DNA of 41,857 bases from an uncultured Succinivibrio sp. (GTDB taxonomy: Bacteria > Pseudomonadota > Gammaproteobacteria > Enterobacterales > Succinivibrionaceae), in NCBI GenBank assembly GCA_934218695.1, contig CAKQDA010000015.1, positions 1 through 41,857 of the forward strand, in the 5' to 3' direction. Shown in pieces: positions 17,811 to 27,320 of this stretch. The notes beneath the pieces are model-generated. The model made no database searches, was not told where the DNA came from, and saw nothing but the letters and a program-made list of their open reading frames with translations. How positions within the stretch are numbered: the first letter of the stretch is position 1; each line of letters starts with the position of its first letter. The position numbers were made by a program, and so were the translations under genes.

Positions 17811-18445
17811 GTATCCTCCACAGAAAAAGCATGGTTATTAGGTTACTGTCTTATACGTTCTTCAGACTATAAAGATACAAACAGTACAGTGTATCTGTTA
17901 TCTGATAGTTTTGCTGATTTTACTGATTACTGCACTGCAAAAATTTTATTTTACTGCAGTAGAATTTTATAAAGACTCTCCCGTGTATTTTAATCTAGAT
18001 AGAGCATTAAATATAGGCTTTGGGAAGATATTTGCACTCAAGTTCATGCAAATGTTTTTCAAAAGAATTATTTTTTACAAATCTGATGAACTCAGTTTGG
18101 TAACAAATTAAATTTTACTGTAAAAACAGTCAGATCAAAAACAGTTTATACCTGCTTTTTATAGTCGTATCAGAAATCAGCTGCAGGTACTTCATAAAAG
18201 TTAATGCCCATTTTAGTGCATACATGCACCATACGTTATCCAATTGTATTACAACGTCTTTTTATAAAATTTAACTTAAGTACGATAAATATTCTTTAGT
18301 TTTACTAAATATCGTGCACCAATAGAGGGAAAACAGGATTTGGTGTTGTTTCTTTGTGGTAACATCAACTGCATGGCATAAGGCATAACCAAGCCCTGCC
18401 ACATGGATTTTTAAATGAGATACAGCATCAAAGGAGCTGTTATTT
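17811..18445. other. Gene-free stretch between cvrA and asnB
   Basis: About 635 bp hold the divergent promoters of the antiporter (minus) and asnB (plus). A 66-codon frame at 17911-18111 has no ribosome site or recognisable content. A short inverted repeat (CACCAA near 18314, TTGGTG near 18340) lies about 100 bp before asnB, and AGGAG at about 18430 is its ribosome site. Confidence 0.5.
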
Positions 18446-20143
18446 ATGTGTTCAATTTTCGGAATTTTTGATATTAAAGAGCATCCTGAAGCTCTTCGCC
18501 AGACTGCGCTTGAGAACTCAAGACTGCAGCTGCACCGTGGTCCTGACTGGGAAGGTATTTATCAGGGCGATCATGCAATTATTGTTCATGAGCGTCTGTC
18601 TATTGTTGATCCTCAGAATGGTGCCCAGCCTCTGTATAATGATGACAAATCAGTAGTTCTGGCTGTAAACGGCGAAATCTACAATCACAAAGATCTGAAG
18701 AAAGAACTTACTGTTGATTACAGGTTCAAGACAGGTTCAGATTGTGAGGTTATCATCCCCCTATATGAAGAGTTCAAGCGTACCGGTAAAAACTTTGTGG
18801 ACAGACTGGTAGGTGACTTTGCCTTTGTGATCTATGACGTAAAAGACAATACTATTTTTGCTGCCCGCGATCATATGGGTATTAACCCAATGTACGTAGG
18901 TACTGACAGAGAAGGCCGTTTCTATGTAGCATCAGAAATGAAGGCTCTGGTAAATGTCTGTGACTCTGTAAAGGAGTTCCCCCCACGTCACTATCTGTAC
19001 ACAAAAGACGGTGATTATGAATTCAGACAGTACTACAAGCGTGACTGGTTTGAATATGAGAATGTCAAGAATGACAAGGCTGATGTAAAGAGCCTGAAGG
19101 ATGGACTTATGGATGCAGTTCGCCGTCAGCTGATGTGTGATGTTCCATATGGTGTTCTGCTCTCAGGCGGTCTTGATTCATCCGTTATTTCAGCAATTGC
19201 CAAGTTCTACTCAGAAAAGAGAGTTGAAGATGACGGCAAGTCACAGGCCTGGTTCCCAAGACTTCACTCTTTTGCCATCGGTCTTGAAGGTGCACCTGAT
19301 CTGAAAAAGGCCCGTGTAGTTGCAGATTATCTTGGTACCGTTCACCACGAGATCCACTACACCGTTCAGGAAGGTCTGGATGCACTGCGTGATGTTATCT
19401 ATCATATTGAAACTTATGATGTAACCACTATCAGAGCATCAACTCCTATGTACCTGATGGCCCGTTACATTAAAGCCATGGGTATCAAGATGGTTCTGTC
19501 AGGTGAAGGCTCTGATGAGATCTTTGGCGGTTACCTGTACTTCCACAAGGCTCCAAACGCAAAAGAGATGCATGAGGAGCTTGTAAGAAAGCTGGACCAG
19601 CTGCATCTGTATGACTGTCTGAGAGCCAACAAGTCACTTATGGCCTGGGGCGTTGAAGGACGTGTTCCATTCCTTGACAAGAAGTTTCTCGATATTGCAA
19701 TGCACTTCAATCCTGAAGCTAAGATGTGTCCTGGCAAGGTTATCGAGAAAAAGGCTCTTCGTGAAGCTTTTGACGGCATGCTGCCAGAAGAGGTTTTATG
19801 GCGTCAGAAAGAACAGTTCTCTGACGGTGTGGGCTATTCCTGGATTGATGCTTTACGCGACTACGCCGAAGAGAAGGTTTCTGACAGAAAGTTTGCTGAG
19901 CGTGAAGTACGTTTCCCTGTAAACACACCTTTAACCAAGGAAGCTTACCTGTACAGAGAAATCTTTGAAGATCTGTTCAAGTTACCTTCTGCTGTAAAGA
20001 CTGTTCCATACGGTAAGTCTGTAGCCTGCTCAACCCCAACTGCAATTGCATGGGATGCCAAGTTTGCACAGATGAATGATCCTTCAGGTCGTGCTGTAAC
20101 AGACGTCCATGAGGAAGCATACGAAATGGGACACAAGATGTAG
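18446..20143 (+). CDS. asnB: Asparagine synthetase B, glutamine-hydrolysing
   Basis: The 565-residue product starts MCSIFGIF, leaving Cys2 as the N-terminal nucleophile of the glutamine amidotransferase domain. The C-terminal synthetase domain has the ATP-pyrophosphatase loop LSGGLDSS (residues 239-246) and SGEGSDEIFGGY. It converts aspartate, glutamine and ATP to asparagine, glutamate, AMP and PPi in the cytoplasm. Length and sequence match E. coli AsnB (554 residues). The ATG is preceded by AAAGGAG at good distance. It is monocistronic, bounded by a long leader and a strong terminator. Confidence 0.97.
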   Translation: MCSIFGIFDIKEHPEALRQTALENSRLQLHRGPDWEGIYQGDHAIIVHERLSIVDPQNGAQPLYNDDKSVVLAVNGEIYNHKDLKKELTVDYRFKTGSDCEVIIPLYEEFKRTGKNFVDRLVGDFAFVIYDVKDNTIFAARDHMGINPMYVGTDREGRFYVASEMKALVNVCDSVKEFPPRHYLYTKDGDYEFRQYYKRDWFEYENVKNDKADVKSLKDGLMDAVRRQLMCDVPYGVLLSGGLDSSVISAIAKFYSEKRVEDDGKSQAWFPRLHSFAIGLEGAPDLKKARVVADYLGTVHHEIHYTVQEGLDALRDVIYHIETYDVTTIRASTPMYLMARYIKAMGIKMVLSGEGSDEIFGGYLYFHKAPNAKEMHEELVRKLDQLHLYDCLRANKSLMAWGVEGRVPFLDKKFLDIAMHFNPEAKMCPGKVIEKKALREAFDGMLPEEVLWRQKEQFSDGVGYSWIDALRDYAEEKVSDRKFAEREVRFPVNTPLTKEAYLYREIFEDLFKLPSAVKTVPYGKSVACSTPTAIAWDAKFAQMNDPSGRAVTDVHEEAYEMGHKM

Positions 20144-20195
20144 TTACTCTATACAGAAAGTAAAGATATCTTTATCCTTTTATCCTGCTCATATG

Positions 20196-20224
20196 CGGTT
20201 CAGCCATGGCTGGACCGTTTTTTT
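20196..20224 (+). terminator. Terminator after asnB
   Basis: A stem of CGGTTCAGC with its complement in GCTGGACCG (20196-20217, one G-T pair, 4-base loop) is followed by seven Ts. Confidence 0.93.
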
Positions 20225-20294
20225 ATCCTAAAATCACCTTTCATACTGCTGTCGACTTTTTCAGCAGTCACTTTAACTTATAAAGACATTACAA

Positions 20295-20332
20295 AAAAAA
20301 GCTGCGTCATTTTATCCTGAAGCAGCTTTTTT
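20295..20332. terminator. Bidirectional terminator between asnB and the purine permease
   Basis: AAAAAAGCTGC (20295-20305) pairs with GCAGCTTTTTT (20322-20332), with a further TCA/TGA pairing inside. The A and T tracts let it end transcripts on both strands. It sits 38 bp past the permease stop. Confidence 0.88.
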
Positions 20333-20369
20333 ATTTTCAGAAATACTTTGCTTAATGTATTCTTTTTTA

Positions 20370-21707
20370 CTAATGCATAAAGAAACCGATGATCAGAATG
20401 ACTGTGATAAACCACATAACAGGAGTTACCTGACGGAATTTACCAGTAAAGAGCTTTAACAGACAGTAGCTTGCAAAACCAAATCCAAAGCCATTACCGA
20501 TAGAGTAGGTCATAGGCATCATGATCACTGTCAGAAAAGCAGGAATTGATTCTGTAAAATCAGTAAAGTCGATGCCCTGCACATTCTTCATCATCATTGC
20601 GCCTACAATGATGAGAGCAGGTGCAGTTGCATAGGCTGGAATTAAGGCGGCAAGTGGTGAGAACAGGAATGCCAGAAGGAAACAGATACCGACAACCACT
20701 GCAGTAAGGCCGGTTTTACCACCTGCGTTTACACCTGCTGATGACTCCACATATGAAGTTACTGTACACGTTCCCATGGAAGATGATATCAGAGTACCAA
20801 GAGAATCAGTTAAAAGTGCCCTGTCGGCGTTTTCAATCTTTCCATTCTTATCCATAAGTCCTGCAGCCTTGGTAACACCAATCAGAGTACCGATATTGTC
20901 GAATAACTCAACTACAGTGAAGGTAAAGATAATGGAGACAAGTCCGTAATGGAAGGCACCTACAAGATCCATCTTTAAAAATGTCTCGCCCATTCCCGGA
21001 AATGAAAGACTTACAACATCCGAAACACTCTCAGGAGCCCTGGTAACACCTAATAACATACCTATCACAGTTACAGCCACAATACCGATTAACATCGCAG
21101 CCTTAATCTTTAATGCCAGAAGAGTGCCGATTATAATCACTCCTAAAAGTGCCAGACAGACTTTAGGATCTGAGAACGTCCCCAGAGTGATTTTGGTGGC
21201 AGGAGAATCAACAATCAGATTTGAGCTCTGCAGTCCGACAAAGGCGATGAACATACCGATACCGACTACGGTTGCGCTTTTTAAACTCATTGGCACAGAA
21301 TCAATCATCATCTGACGAAGTTTTGTAACAGTCAGAATTAAGAAAACTATACCTGATATAAATACGGCTCCCAACGCAGTTTCCCATGAAAGACCCACAG
21401 TCTTGCATACATAGAAGGTAAAAAATGCGTTAAGCCCCATTCCAGGAGCCATGGCAACAGGAAGATTTGCAAATAAGCCCATAGCAATGGTACATAAGGC
21501 AGCAGACCAGATGGTGGCAGCAACTGCAGCTTCTTTTGGAATACCTGCCATCTGAAGAATTGAAGGGTTGACAAAAATAATGTAGGCCATAGCCACGAAT
21601 GTGGTAATACCAGCGACAACCTCAGTACGTACACTAGTACCTTTTGCCTTTAATTTAAAATAGCGATTAAGAAAACCAGAATCGCTCTTTGAAATAGTGT
21701 CTGACAT
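20370..21707 (-). CDS. NCS2 adenine/guanine/hypoxanthine permease (AzgA/PbuG-like)
   Basis: The 445-residue integral membrane protein has the AzgA-subfamily features: RTEVVAGITTFVAMAYIIFVNP in TM1, MAPGMGLNAFF, TVVELFDNIGTLIGV, and SSSMGTCTVTSYVESSAGV. These distinguish it from uracil or xanthine members. It should import purine bases with protons across the inner membrane. E. coli homologues are AdeP/AdeQ and GhxP/GhxQ; I cannot tell which specificity applies. GAGGAA lies 4-5 bases before the ATG. It is monocistronic, with a 370-bp leader containing a 10-bp inverted repeat. Confidence 0.92.
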   Translation of the reverse strand: MSDTISKSDSGFLNRYFKLKAKGTSVRTEVVAGITTFVAMAYIIFVNPSILQMAGIPKEAAVAATIWSAALCTIAMGLFANLPVAMAPGMGLNAFFTFYVCKTVGLSWETALGAVFISGIVFLILTVTKLRQMMIDSVPMSLKSATVVGIGMFIAFVGLQSSNLIVDSPATKITLGTFSDPKVCLALLGVIIIGTLLALKIKAAMLIGIVAVTVIGMLLGVTRAPESVSDVVSLSFPGMGETFLKMDLVGAFHYGLVSIIFTFTVVELFDNIGTLIGVTKAAGLMDKNGKIENADRALLTDSLGTLISSSMGTCTVTSYVESSAGVNAGGKTGLTAVVVGICFLLAFLFSPLAALIPAYATAPALIIVGAMMMKNVQGIDFTDFTESIPAFLTVIMMPMTYSIGNGFGFGFASYCLLKLFTGKFRQVTPVMWFITVILIIGFFMH

Positions 21708-22075
21708 AAGTTCCTCAATACAAAAAAACAGCTAAAAGCCGTTTTCAGTATAGGTTAATTTCATTGTGTGTCAATCGTGTTTTCTGAAGATTACTGTATA
21801 TATTGAGGGACGATAAATTTCAGCATCAGGCAAGATCTGACTGAAGAAAATCATCTTTGTGTAATGATGTTGTATAAAGATGATTGTATGAGGCAAATCC
21901 TGAAAAACTGATTTTAGCATCAGCTAGTTTGTTAGCATCGCCTTTTAACGTCAGCTGAAATTAGCCTCTGACGATTATGCATACTGAACTGAAAGACTCG
22001 TTTTGAGTTAATGCACATCTTTTGATAACAAAGATTCTAAAGACAGTGTAAAAAAAGTATGTTTTTTAAACAGGA
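21708..22075. other. Gene-free leader of the purine permease gene
   Basis: About 370 bp without a gene. It includes a perfect inverted repeat, AATCATCTTT at 21849-21858 and AAAGATGATT at 21876-21885, with a 17-base loop. I did not recognise a purine riboswitch. Confidence 0.5.
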
Positions 22076-22321
22076 TCAGGCAAAGTAGCAGATAACAGCG
22101 ATTGCTAAAAAACCTATAATAATAAGAAGTGTAAGAATGAGACCCACTACAGACAAGGCAATTCCGATATAGCTTAAAATCTTTCTGTCAGGGTGCTTTT
22201 TTAGAGACAGAAATCCTAATACAGTACCAGCAACAGCTGCCAGACATCCTATAAAGCAGCCTGCTCCTGTAAAAATACTTGCAATTGATAAAATTCCTAA
22301 TGCAAAGGAAAGATATGGCAA
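22076..22321 (-). CDS. Small two-segment membrane protein (DUF4190-like)
   Basis: The 81-residue product has two hydrophobic segments (about 4-38 and 48-78) joined by a basic turn, SLKKHPDRK. The layout (Gly-rich first segment, GFLSLKKHP, then a second helix) resembles DUF4190-type small membrane proteins of unknown function. It is the upstream same-strand neighbour of the purine permease but 368 bp away, so co-transcription is uncertain. Confidence 0.6.
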   Translation of the reverse strand: MPYLSFALGILSIASIFTGAGCFIGCLAAVAGTVLGFLSLKKHPDRKILSYIGIALSVVGLILTLLIIIGFLAIAVICYFA

Positions 22322-22524
22322 AATTTAATCCCTACATACATGACTGTAAAACGTATTTTTTATTCTACATTCATTCTTTAAAAGAGCCAAATATATTATT
22401 TTACTTAGTGTGAAGCAAAACAATTTTTCGATTATCATCAGGCTCTGATATAATTTACCGATGTTGTCACAGAGACATTCAGAAATCACAAAAATCACTT
22501 ATAAATAGCCAGAATAAGATCCAG

Positions 22525-23508
22525 ATGGAAGAATTAGGCCTTACCAGAGTTCCCTACTATTCAGAACTCAGTGTTTTTAACCGGAATAATGTACCAGATG
22601 ATGCCGTATGTCTGGTGCTTTCTGTCATGCTTTACTGGCATTCCCTTGAGAAATGCCAGAGGTTTAATGCCAGAAATCATGTCCATCTTCTGGCCCGTAA
22701 TCTGAGAAGAACTCCTGAATGTGTAAAGGAATGCCTTGATTACCTCAGCACAAAGGGAATTTTGGATAAAAAAGAGGAAATTATCACCACAGAGAGTGAT
22801 AATCCTGATAAAAAAACAAAATTAAACGAGTTCTATACCTTAAACTTTCATGTACTTCATGAGCATTTAAAACAGCATAATCTGAATATTCCCGTAAAGA
22901 TATTACGCCTTGCAAGTGACGACTACTTTGATATCTATTCCTATCTGTCCCCTAAAAGAATGCCGCTGGTGCAGGGACTTACCGGTATGGTAAAAGGAGG
23001 AATATATGATGAAGCTGCTCTAAACGTCTGCAGGATCATCTGTGGTATCTGTGATAATGACAGTTACGAGGATTTCTCATATAAAGCGCTAGCTCCAGGA
23101 TGGAGAATGCTGTCTCAGCCACCTGCAACACCTGAAGATGTCGTACAGAGGTACTTAAGAGATGGTGAACGCTCTGTAGATATCGATCTTATGGACGGAT
23201 CTTTCTTTATGCCAGACGGTGACTACTTTGGGACTGAAAAACATAAGATCTGGCACTCAGGAAAAAACAAAGAACCAAGGATCCTCGCTACAGCCCTATA
23301 TCTGTGTTTTACAGCCTTAAGTTCGGATGTAGAATTTTATTCTGATCTGGATATTAAGGATTTAAAAGCAGGTTTTGAACTGCTTTATAAATTTACTGGT
23401 CTAAAAGGCAGATTGTCAGATGTGTACTTTGGCTATAAAGATCTTACAGGCAATGATCTTGCAGAGGCCAAAGACGAGTATAAAAAAATCCTGGAATCAC
23501 TCAAATAG
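22525..23508 (+). CDS. Unrecognised protein with winged-helix-like N-terminus
   Basis: The 327-residue soluble product has an N-terminal region (about residues 25-100) that reads like a winged helix: LARNLRRTPECVKECLDYLSTKGIL is typical of a recognition-helix segment in phage replisome-organiser or plasmid-replication proteins, followed by a charged wing. The remainder is acidic and not recognised. The ribosome site is weak. It precedes a TraD-type gene by about 400 bp on the same strand, so an accessory role in a mobile element (replication or control) is possible but inferred from position only. Confidence 0.6.
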   Translation: MEELGLTRVPYYSELSVFNRNNVPDDAVCLVLSVMLYWHSLEKCQRFNARNHVHLLARNLRRTPECVKECLDYLSTKGILDKKEEIITTESDNPDKKTKLNEFYTLNFHVLHEHLKQHNLNIPVKILRLASDDYFDIYSYLSPKRMPLVQGLTGMVKGGIYDEAALNVCRIICGICDNDSYEDFSYKALAPGWRMLSQPPATPEDVVQRYLRDGERSVDIDLMDGSFFMPDGDYFGTEKHKIWHSGKNKEPRILATALYLCFTALSSDVEFYSDLDIKDLKAGFELLYKFTGLKGRLSDVYFGYKDLTGNDLAEAKDEYKKILESLK

Positions 23509-23776
23509 TCTGCTTTAAATTACCTTCTGTTAAGACCAAAACAGCTCTGACAACTAAAGGAGACTTGTCAACATAGATAAGGGAATCTAATGATTCCTGA
23601 AAGGAATCCTTTCCCAAATTCAAATAATGTGGCATCCATTTCTCCTTATACATTCTTAAAAAGATATTCTTCGAGCTATTATATATGTAAAATTCCTGTT
23701 TTACAGTGGCACCATCCATACAAAAATACTGAATTAAAATTAACCTGCTCTGACGCACAAAAATAGTAAGAAACAC
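23501..23776 (-). CDS. Doubtful small ORF
   Basis: A 91-codon frame on the opposite strand in the gap between the winged-helix-like gene and traD, overlapping the former's last 8 bases. The product (EFYIYNSSKNIFLRMYKEKW in the centre) is not recognisable and no clear ribosome site is present. It fills an otherwise gene-free stretch, which is the only reason to list it. Confidence 0.25.
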   Translation of the reverse strand: MFLTIFVRQSRLILIQYFCMDGATVKQEFYIYNSSKNIFLRMYKEKWMPHYLNLGKDSFQESLDSLIYVDKSPLVVRAVLVLTEGNLKQTI

Positions 23777-23906
23777 CTAACATTATTTTTCAGTCTGTTA
23801 ACTGCTGAATAAAATTTTTCTTTTTTTGGCATTTTCTGTCAGTAATTTAACTTTTCTCAACATATCAGTAGGTACACTTCCTCAGTCAAATCTTGAGGAA
23901 AACTTA

Positions 23907-26600
23907 ATGTTCTTTAAATCAAAATCTGCAGAAAACAGCTTCCAGACAAAAGATCCTGTGGTGTTAATTGCTCTTGGAACTCTGATGCTCTTTGTCTCTT
24001 CTGTCTTTTGTGCCTTAGATGGGGCATCATTGTCTTCATCTCTGTCCTTTGGGCTGATCCTGTTACTTAATGTGCCTGTTTACGCATCATTATTCAGATA
24101 TGAACCTGACTTTAAAAAATCCAGTGAATGTCACATCAGTGACTTTGAACTCTACAGACTCTCAGGATTTGAGGTCATATCCCCCCGTCTGCAAAGAGTC
24201 AGTCAGAGTCAAACACAGTTGCCTGATACTGAAGATATGCATACAGACTCACACAACACAGATTACTCAGCCTGCTGTGACGGTAATTTTTCTGATGAAC
24301 ACAATAAAAGAGATAAATACTTAAGCATTGCTGCCGACAACGTCACAGACAGACTTTTTATAGGTTATGGCTATGAGTTTTTACCAAAACATGCAAGAGC
24401 TCTTGCTAAACTGCAGGAACATGGATTAAAACAGCTTCCTAATGGTAAAGGCTCTGTTCAGATCCATAATTTAAACAGACACCATAAACCTCTGTTTATG
24501 TCTTTGCAGAACATTAAAGATCATGCAGTTATATTTGGAACTACAGGCTCTGGTAAAACCCGATTTTTCGATCTCCTGATTACTCAGGCCATTGCCAGAA
24601 ACGATACAGTTATCATTATTGATCCTAAAGGAGATCATGATTTAAAAAGAAGAGCACACAGGATCTGCAACAGTTGTCACCGAGAAGATGCATTCCATGT
24701 TTTAGATATCAAAGATCCCAAATTTACATCCACGCCTTTTAACCTCTTTGGATCATCTGTAGGTTCCTCTGATATTGCAGATAAACTCTCTGCACTGATG
24801 AAGAAGTCTACTTTTGACACCGACAGTTTTGCAAGTTACGGTCAGGAAGCTGTAGCCTGTGCTGTCACTGCATTAGACTGTCTTGATCTGCCTGTTGATA
24901 TCTACAATATCTGCAGCCATGCAAATATTGAAAGCTACTTTGAAGGAATGGTTGCAGGCTTATCCAAGCTTACAGCAAAAGCTCAGAACAGAGATATTGC
25001 CCTGTATTTTCTAAAGCTTTTAAAAGGTTACGGACTTGAAAAGCATCTTTATCACCATACAAAAGATTTCTTTACAGACATTGGTGATGAGGCATTGTTT
25101 GAAGAAACAGTAAATGCAGATCCTGATGTACTGACATGTATGGAGCAGGACTTTACTCTAACTGCAAAGACTATCACTGAAAATGAAGTTTCAGGCACAA
25201 AGGCTCAGAGTCTGAATGATTCAAATGTGAAGATTGCAGATCATAAAACTGAAATCACATATGAAGAGCAAAGTTCAGTCTCAACGGATGACAGTAAAAG
25301 CTGCGAAGAAAAGGCTAAACCTAAAAGACGGAGCAGAGTTTCAAAAATTAAGACAGAAGAACCATCTTCTGTCAGTACAGAGAAAGTTCAGAACAAAAAG
25401 ACCACCGCAAAAAAGAAAACCTCAAAAGCTAAAAACTGCAAGGTTCAGGTAAAAGCAGCAGCTTTTCTTGCCTACTACAGATACCTCAAACAGCAAGCAA
25501 ATCTCGATGCTGATCCTGAGTTTGAAAAGCTCGTTTCAATGACTGTAAAAGATCAGTCTTTCTTTGACAGAACTACAGCCAGCATCAAAACAGTTCTAAA
25601 TACTTTAAACAGCTATGACTTAAAACAGGTTCTATCAAAAAACGGCAGGCAGACAGACTTTTCTGATATCTATCAGAAAAACAGAGTCTTTTACTGTGCT
25701 CTTCACTCAATGTCAAATGCAACCTTAAGCTCTTATGTAGGTAAGCTGCTTTTATCAGATTTAAGCTCTTTTGCCGATTATATTTACTCAATGGATGGAA
25801 ATTCAAATGCTCTCGATACTGATTGTTCAAATGATAAGTTTTACTCTTTTGATGCTCTTCTTAGTAAAGTAGACAAAGATGATGGATTCAATGACAGTGC
25901 TCCCCCTTTCACTAAGGTAAATGACGCTCAAAACAGTTATGCAGAGACCCCGGATCCTGATGCACAAGCTGCACTGTTACTTACAGACAGTATAGTAAAT
26001 CTCGATGAAGTAAACAGACTCATTGATAAAAGACATAAGCAGAAAGAACAGAAACAACTGCGTTATAAAGCGAGAAATCCTGGCTCGGACATGGTAAAGA
26101 CGATCTTGCACGGCAGAGACACTGGCAGAATACATACTCGCAGAAAAGTAAGCATTTTCATTGATGAGGCAAGTGAAGTTGCCAATGAGGCACTGCTGCA
26201 GCTTTTAAACAAGGCGCGTGGAGCTGACTTTTCCATTACGATTGCAACTCAGACTTTCTCTGATTTAGTTAAAAGATGCGGTTCTAAAGATGCAGCAATG
26301 CAGCTGATTGGTAACTGCAATACCATGTATGCTTTAAGAGTTAAAGATGAGCAGACCGCACAGATAATCACCTCTGCTCTGCCAAACACCACATTCTATA
26401 CAAAAAATGTCTCTACAGGCGCCATGGCAGATACTTATAAGGAGAGTTACAGAGAATCCTCATCGATTGCTGCGACCAGCTATATTGACAGGATCTTTCC
26501 TTCATCTGCCCTGATGGAACTGCCAAATTTTGAGTATGTGGCTAAACTTTCTGACGGGCGCTTTGTCAAAGGAGTCATTCCTGTTCTTTCTGATAGTTAA
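23907..26600 (+). CDS. traD: TraD-like type IV coupling ATPase of an integrative element
   Basis: The 897-residue product has two N-terminal membrane segments (about 16-65), Walker A GTTGSGKT (211-218), IIIDPKGDHDLKRR, Walker B SIFIDEASE (Asp about 753), and LLNKARGADFSITIATQTFSDL. The last stretch is a hallmark of TraD proteins of SXT/PFGI-1-type integrative conjugative elements. Such ATPases link the relaxosome to the type IV secretion channel in the inner membrane. ATG 23907 is chosen over the upstream TTG because GAGGA lies 8 bases before it and the N-terminus then fits the family. A Lys/Thr/Ser-rich insert (about 428-512) interrupts the ATPase region. A DUF4400-like gene follows, as in these elements. 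Confidence 0.85.
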   Translation: MFFKSKSAENSFQTKDPVVLIALGTLMLFVSSVFCALDGASLSSSLSFGLILLLNVPVYASLFRYEPDFKKSSECHISDFELYRLSGFEVISPRLQRVSQSQTQLPDTEDMHTDSHNTDYSACCDGNFSDEHNKRDKYLSIAADNVTDRLFIGYGYEFLPKHARALAKLQEHGLKQLPNGKGSVQIHNLNRHHKPLFMSLQNIKDHAVIFGTTGSGKTRFFDLLITQAIARNDTVIIIDPKGDHDLKRRAHRICNSCHREDAFHVLDIKDPKFTSTPFNLFGSSVGSSDIADKLSALMKKSTFDTDSFASYGQEAVACAVTALDCLDLPVDIYNICSHANIESYFEGMVAGLSKLTAKAQNRDIALYFLKLLKGYGLEKHLYHHTKDFFTDIGDEALFEETVNADPDVLTCMEQDFTLTAKTITENEVSGTKAQSLNDSNVKIADHKTEITYEEQSSVSTDDSKSCEEKAKPKRRSRVSKIKTEEPSSVSTEKVQNKKTTAKKKTSKAKNCKVQVKAAAFLAYYRYLKQQANLDADPEFEKLVSMTVKDQSFFDRTTASIKTVLNTLNSYDLKQVLSKNGRQTDFSDIYQKNRVFYCALHSMSNATLSSYVGKLLLSDLSSFADYIYSMDGNSNALDTDCSNDKFYSFDALLSKVDKDDGFNDSAPPFTKVNDAQNSYAETPDPDAQAALLLTDSIVNLDEVNRLIDKRHKQKEQKQLRYKARNPGSDMVKTILHGRDTGRIHTRRKVSIFIDEASEVANEALLQLLNKARGADFSITIATQTFSDLVKRCGSKDAAMQLIGNCNTMYALRVKDEQTAQIITSALPNTTFYTKNVSTGAMADTYKESYRESSSIAATSYIDRIFPSSALMELPNFEYVAKLSDGRFVKGVIPVLSDS

Positions 26601-26694
26601 AACTCAAGATCAAAGCAGTTACTCATGACATTGCAGTTATAAACAGCGCAGTTTGTCAATGCATCGTCACTCTCTGGAGAATAGAAAGATTATT

Positions 26695-27225
26695 ATGTTC
26701 GGTTACACATTTAAAATATTCAGGTTTTACGTAGCACTTTTTATCATTATTCTTTTTATCATCAGTTCTGATTTCTCAGGAACTGGTACAAGTTCAGTTT
26801 TGCATGAAGAATTAGATGATTTGTGCTTTATCTTTTCACACAACTGCAGAGAAATACTGTTAAGGCTCAACAGAATAAAGGATTTTATAAAACCGCTTCT
26901 GGTTGCAGCCTCTGTAGTTGAGCTTGATAAAGCCATTCTGCTGCCTGTCATCAGGATCGTTTTTTTAGTGACGGGATTTGGCAAATACCTGTTACTGCTG
27001 TTAATAACAGGTTTTGTATCCGGTAGAATTTTAAGAGCACAGGCACTTGAGGACTTTAGAACACCTGTTATCTTAAAGATTGCAGGTGGTTTTTCCTATG
27101 AACTGGTAAGCATTATTTTGATCATTCTCTTTATTCAGTCCTTTATATCCTGTGCCTACATTTTAACCACGCTCTTTTTAATTCTGCCTGCTCTGTGCGG
27201 TATTAAAATAGGATCTGCATGTTAG
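26695..27225 (+). CDS. DUF4400-like integrating-element membrane protein
   Basis: The product is 176 residues from ATG 26695; a longer frame from TTG 26653 is less likely. It has four hydrophobic segments: an N-terminal one (about 5-20), one near 88-110 (LLLLLITGFVSG), and two near the C-terminus. Size, segment order and a position directly after traD match the DUF4400/PFL_4697-type proteins of integrative conjugative elements. Their exact role in transfer is not established. Identification rests on layout and context more than on residue identity. Confidence 0.6.
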   Translation: MFGYTFKIFRFYVALFIIILFIISSDFSGTGTSSVLHEELDDLCFIFSHNCREILLRLNRIKDFIKPLLVAASVVELDKAILLPVIRIVFLVTGFGKYLLLLLITGFVSGRILRAQALEDFRTPVILKIAGGFSYELVSIILIILFIQSFISCAYILTTLFLILPALCGIKIGSAC

Positions 27226-27320
27226 CCAAATAAAATTATGATTTTCATTTTTTTATTATGTACATTACAATCTGTAACACGGCAGAAATTAAATTGACTT
27301 CACTTTAAAGAGACAGCTGC

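Noticed and set aside
17911..18111. 66-codon ORF upstream of asnB
   Set aside because: AT-rich low-information frame without a ribosome site.
21708..22075. Purine riboswitch before the purine permease
   Set aside because: The conserved core of purine riboswitches is not visible; only a plain inverted repeat is present.
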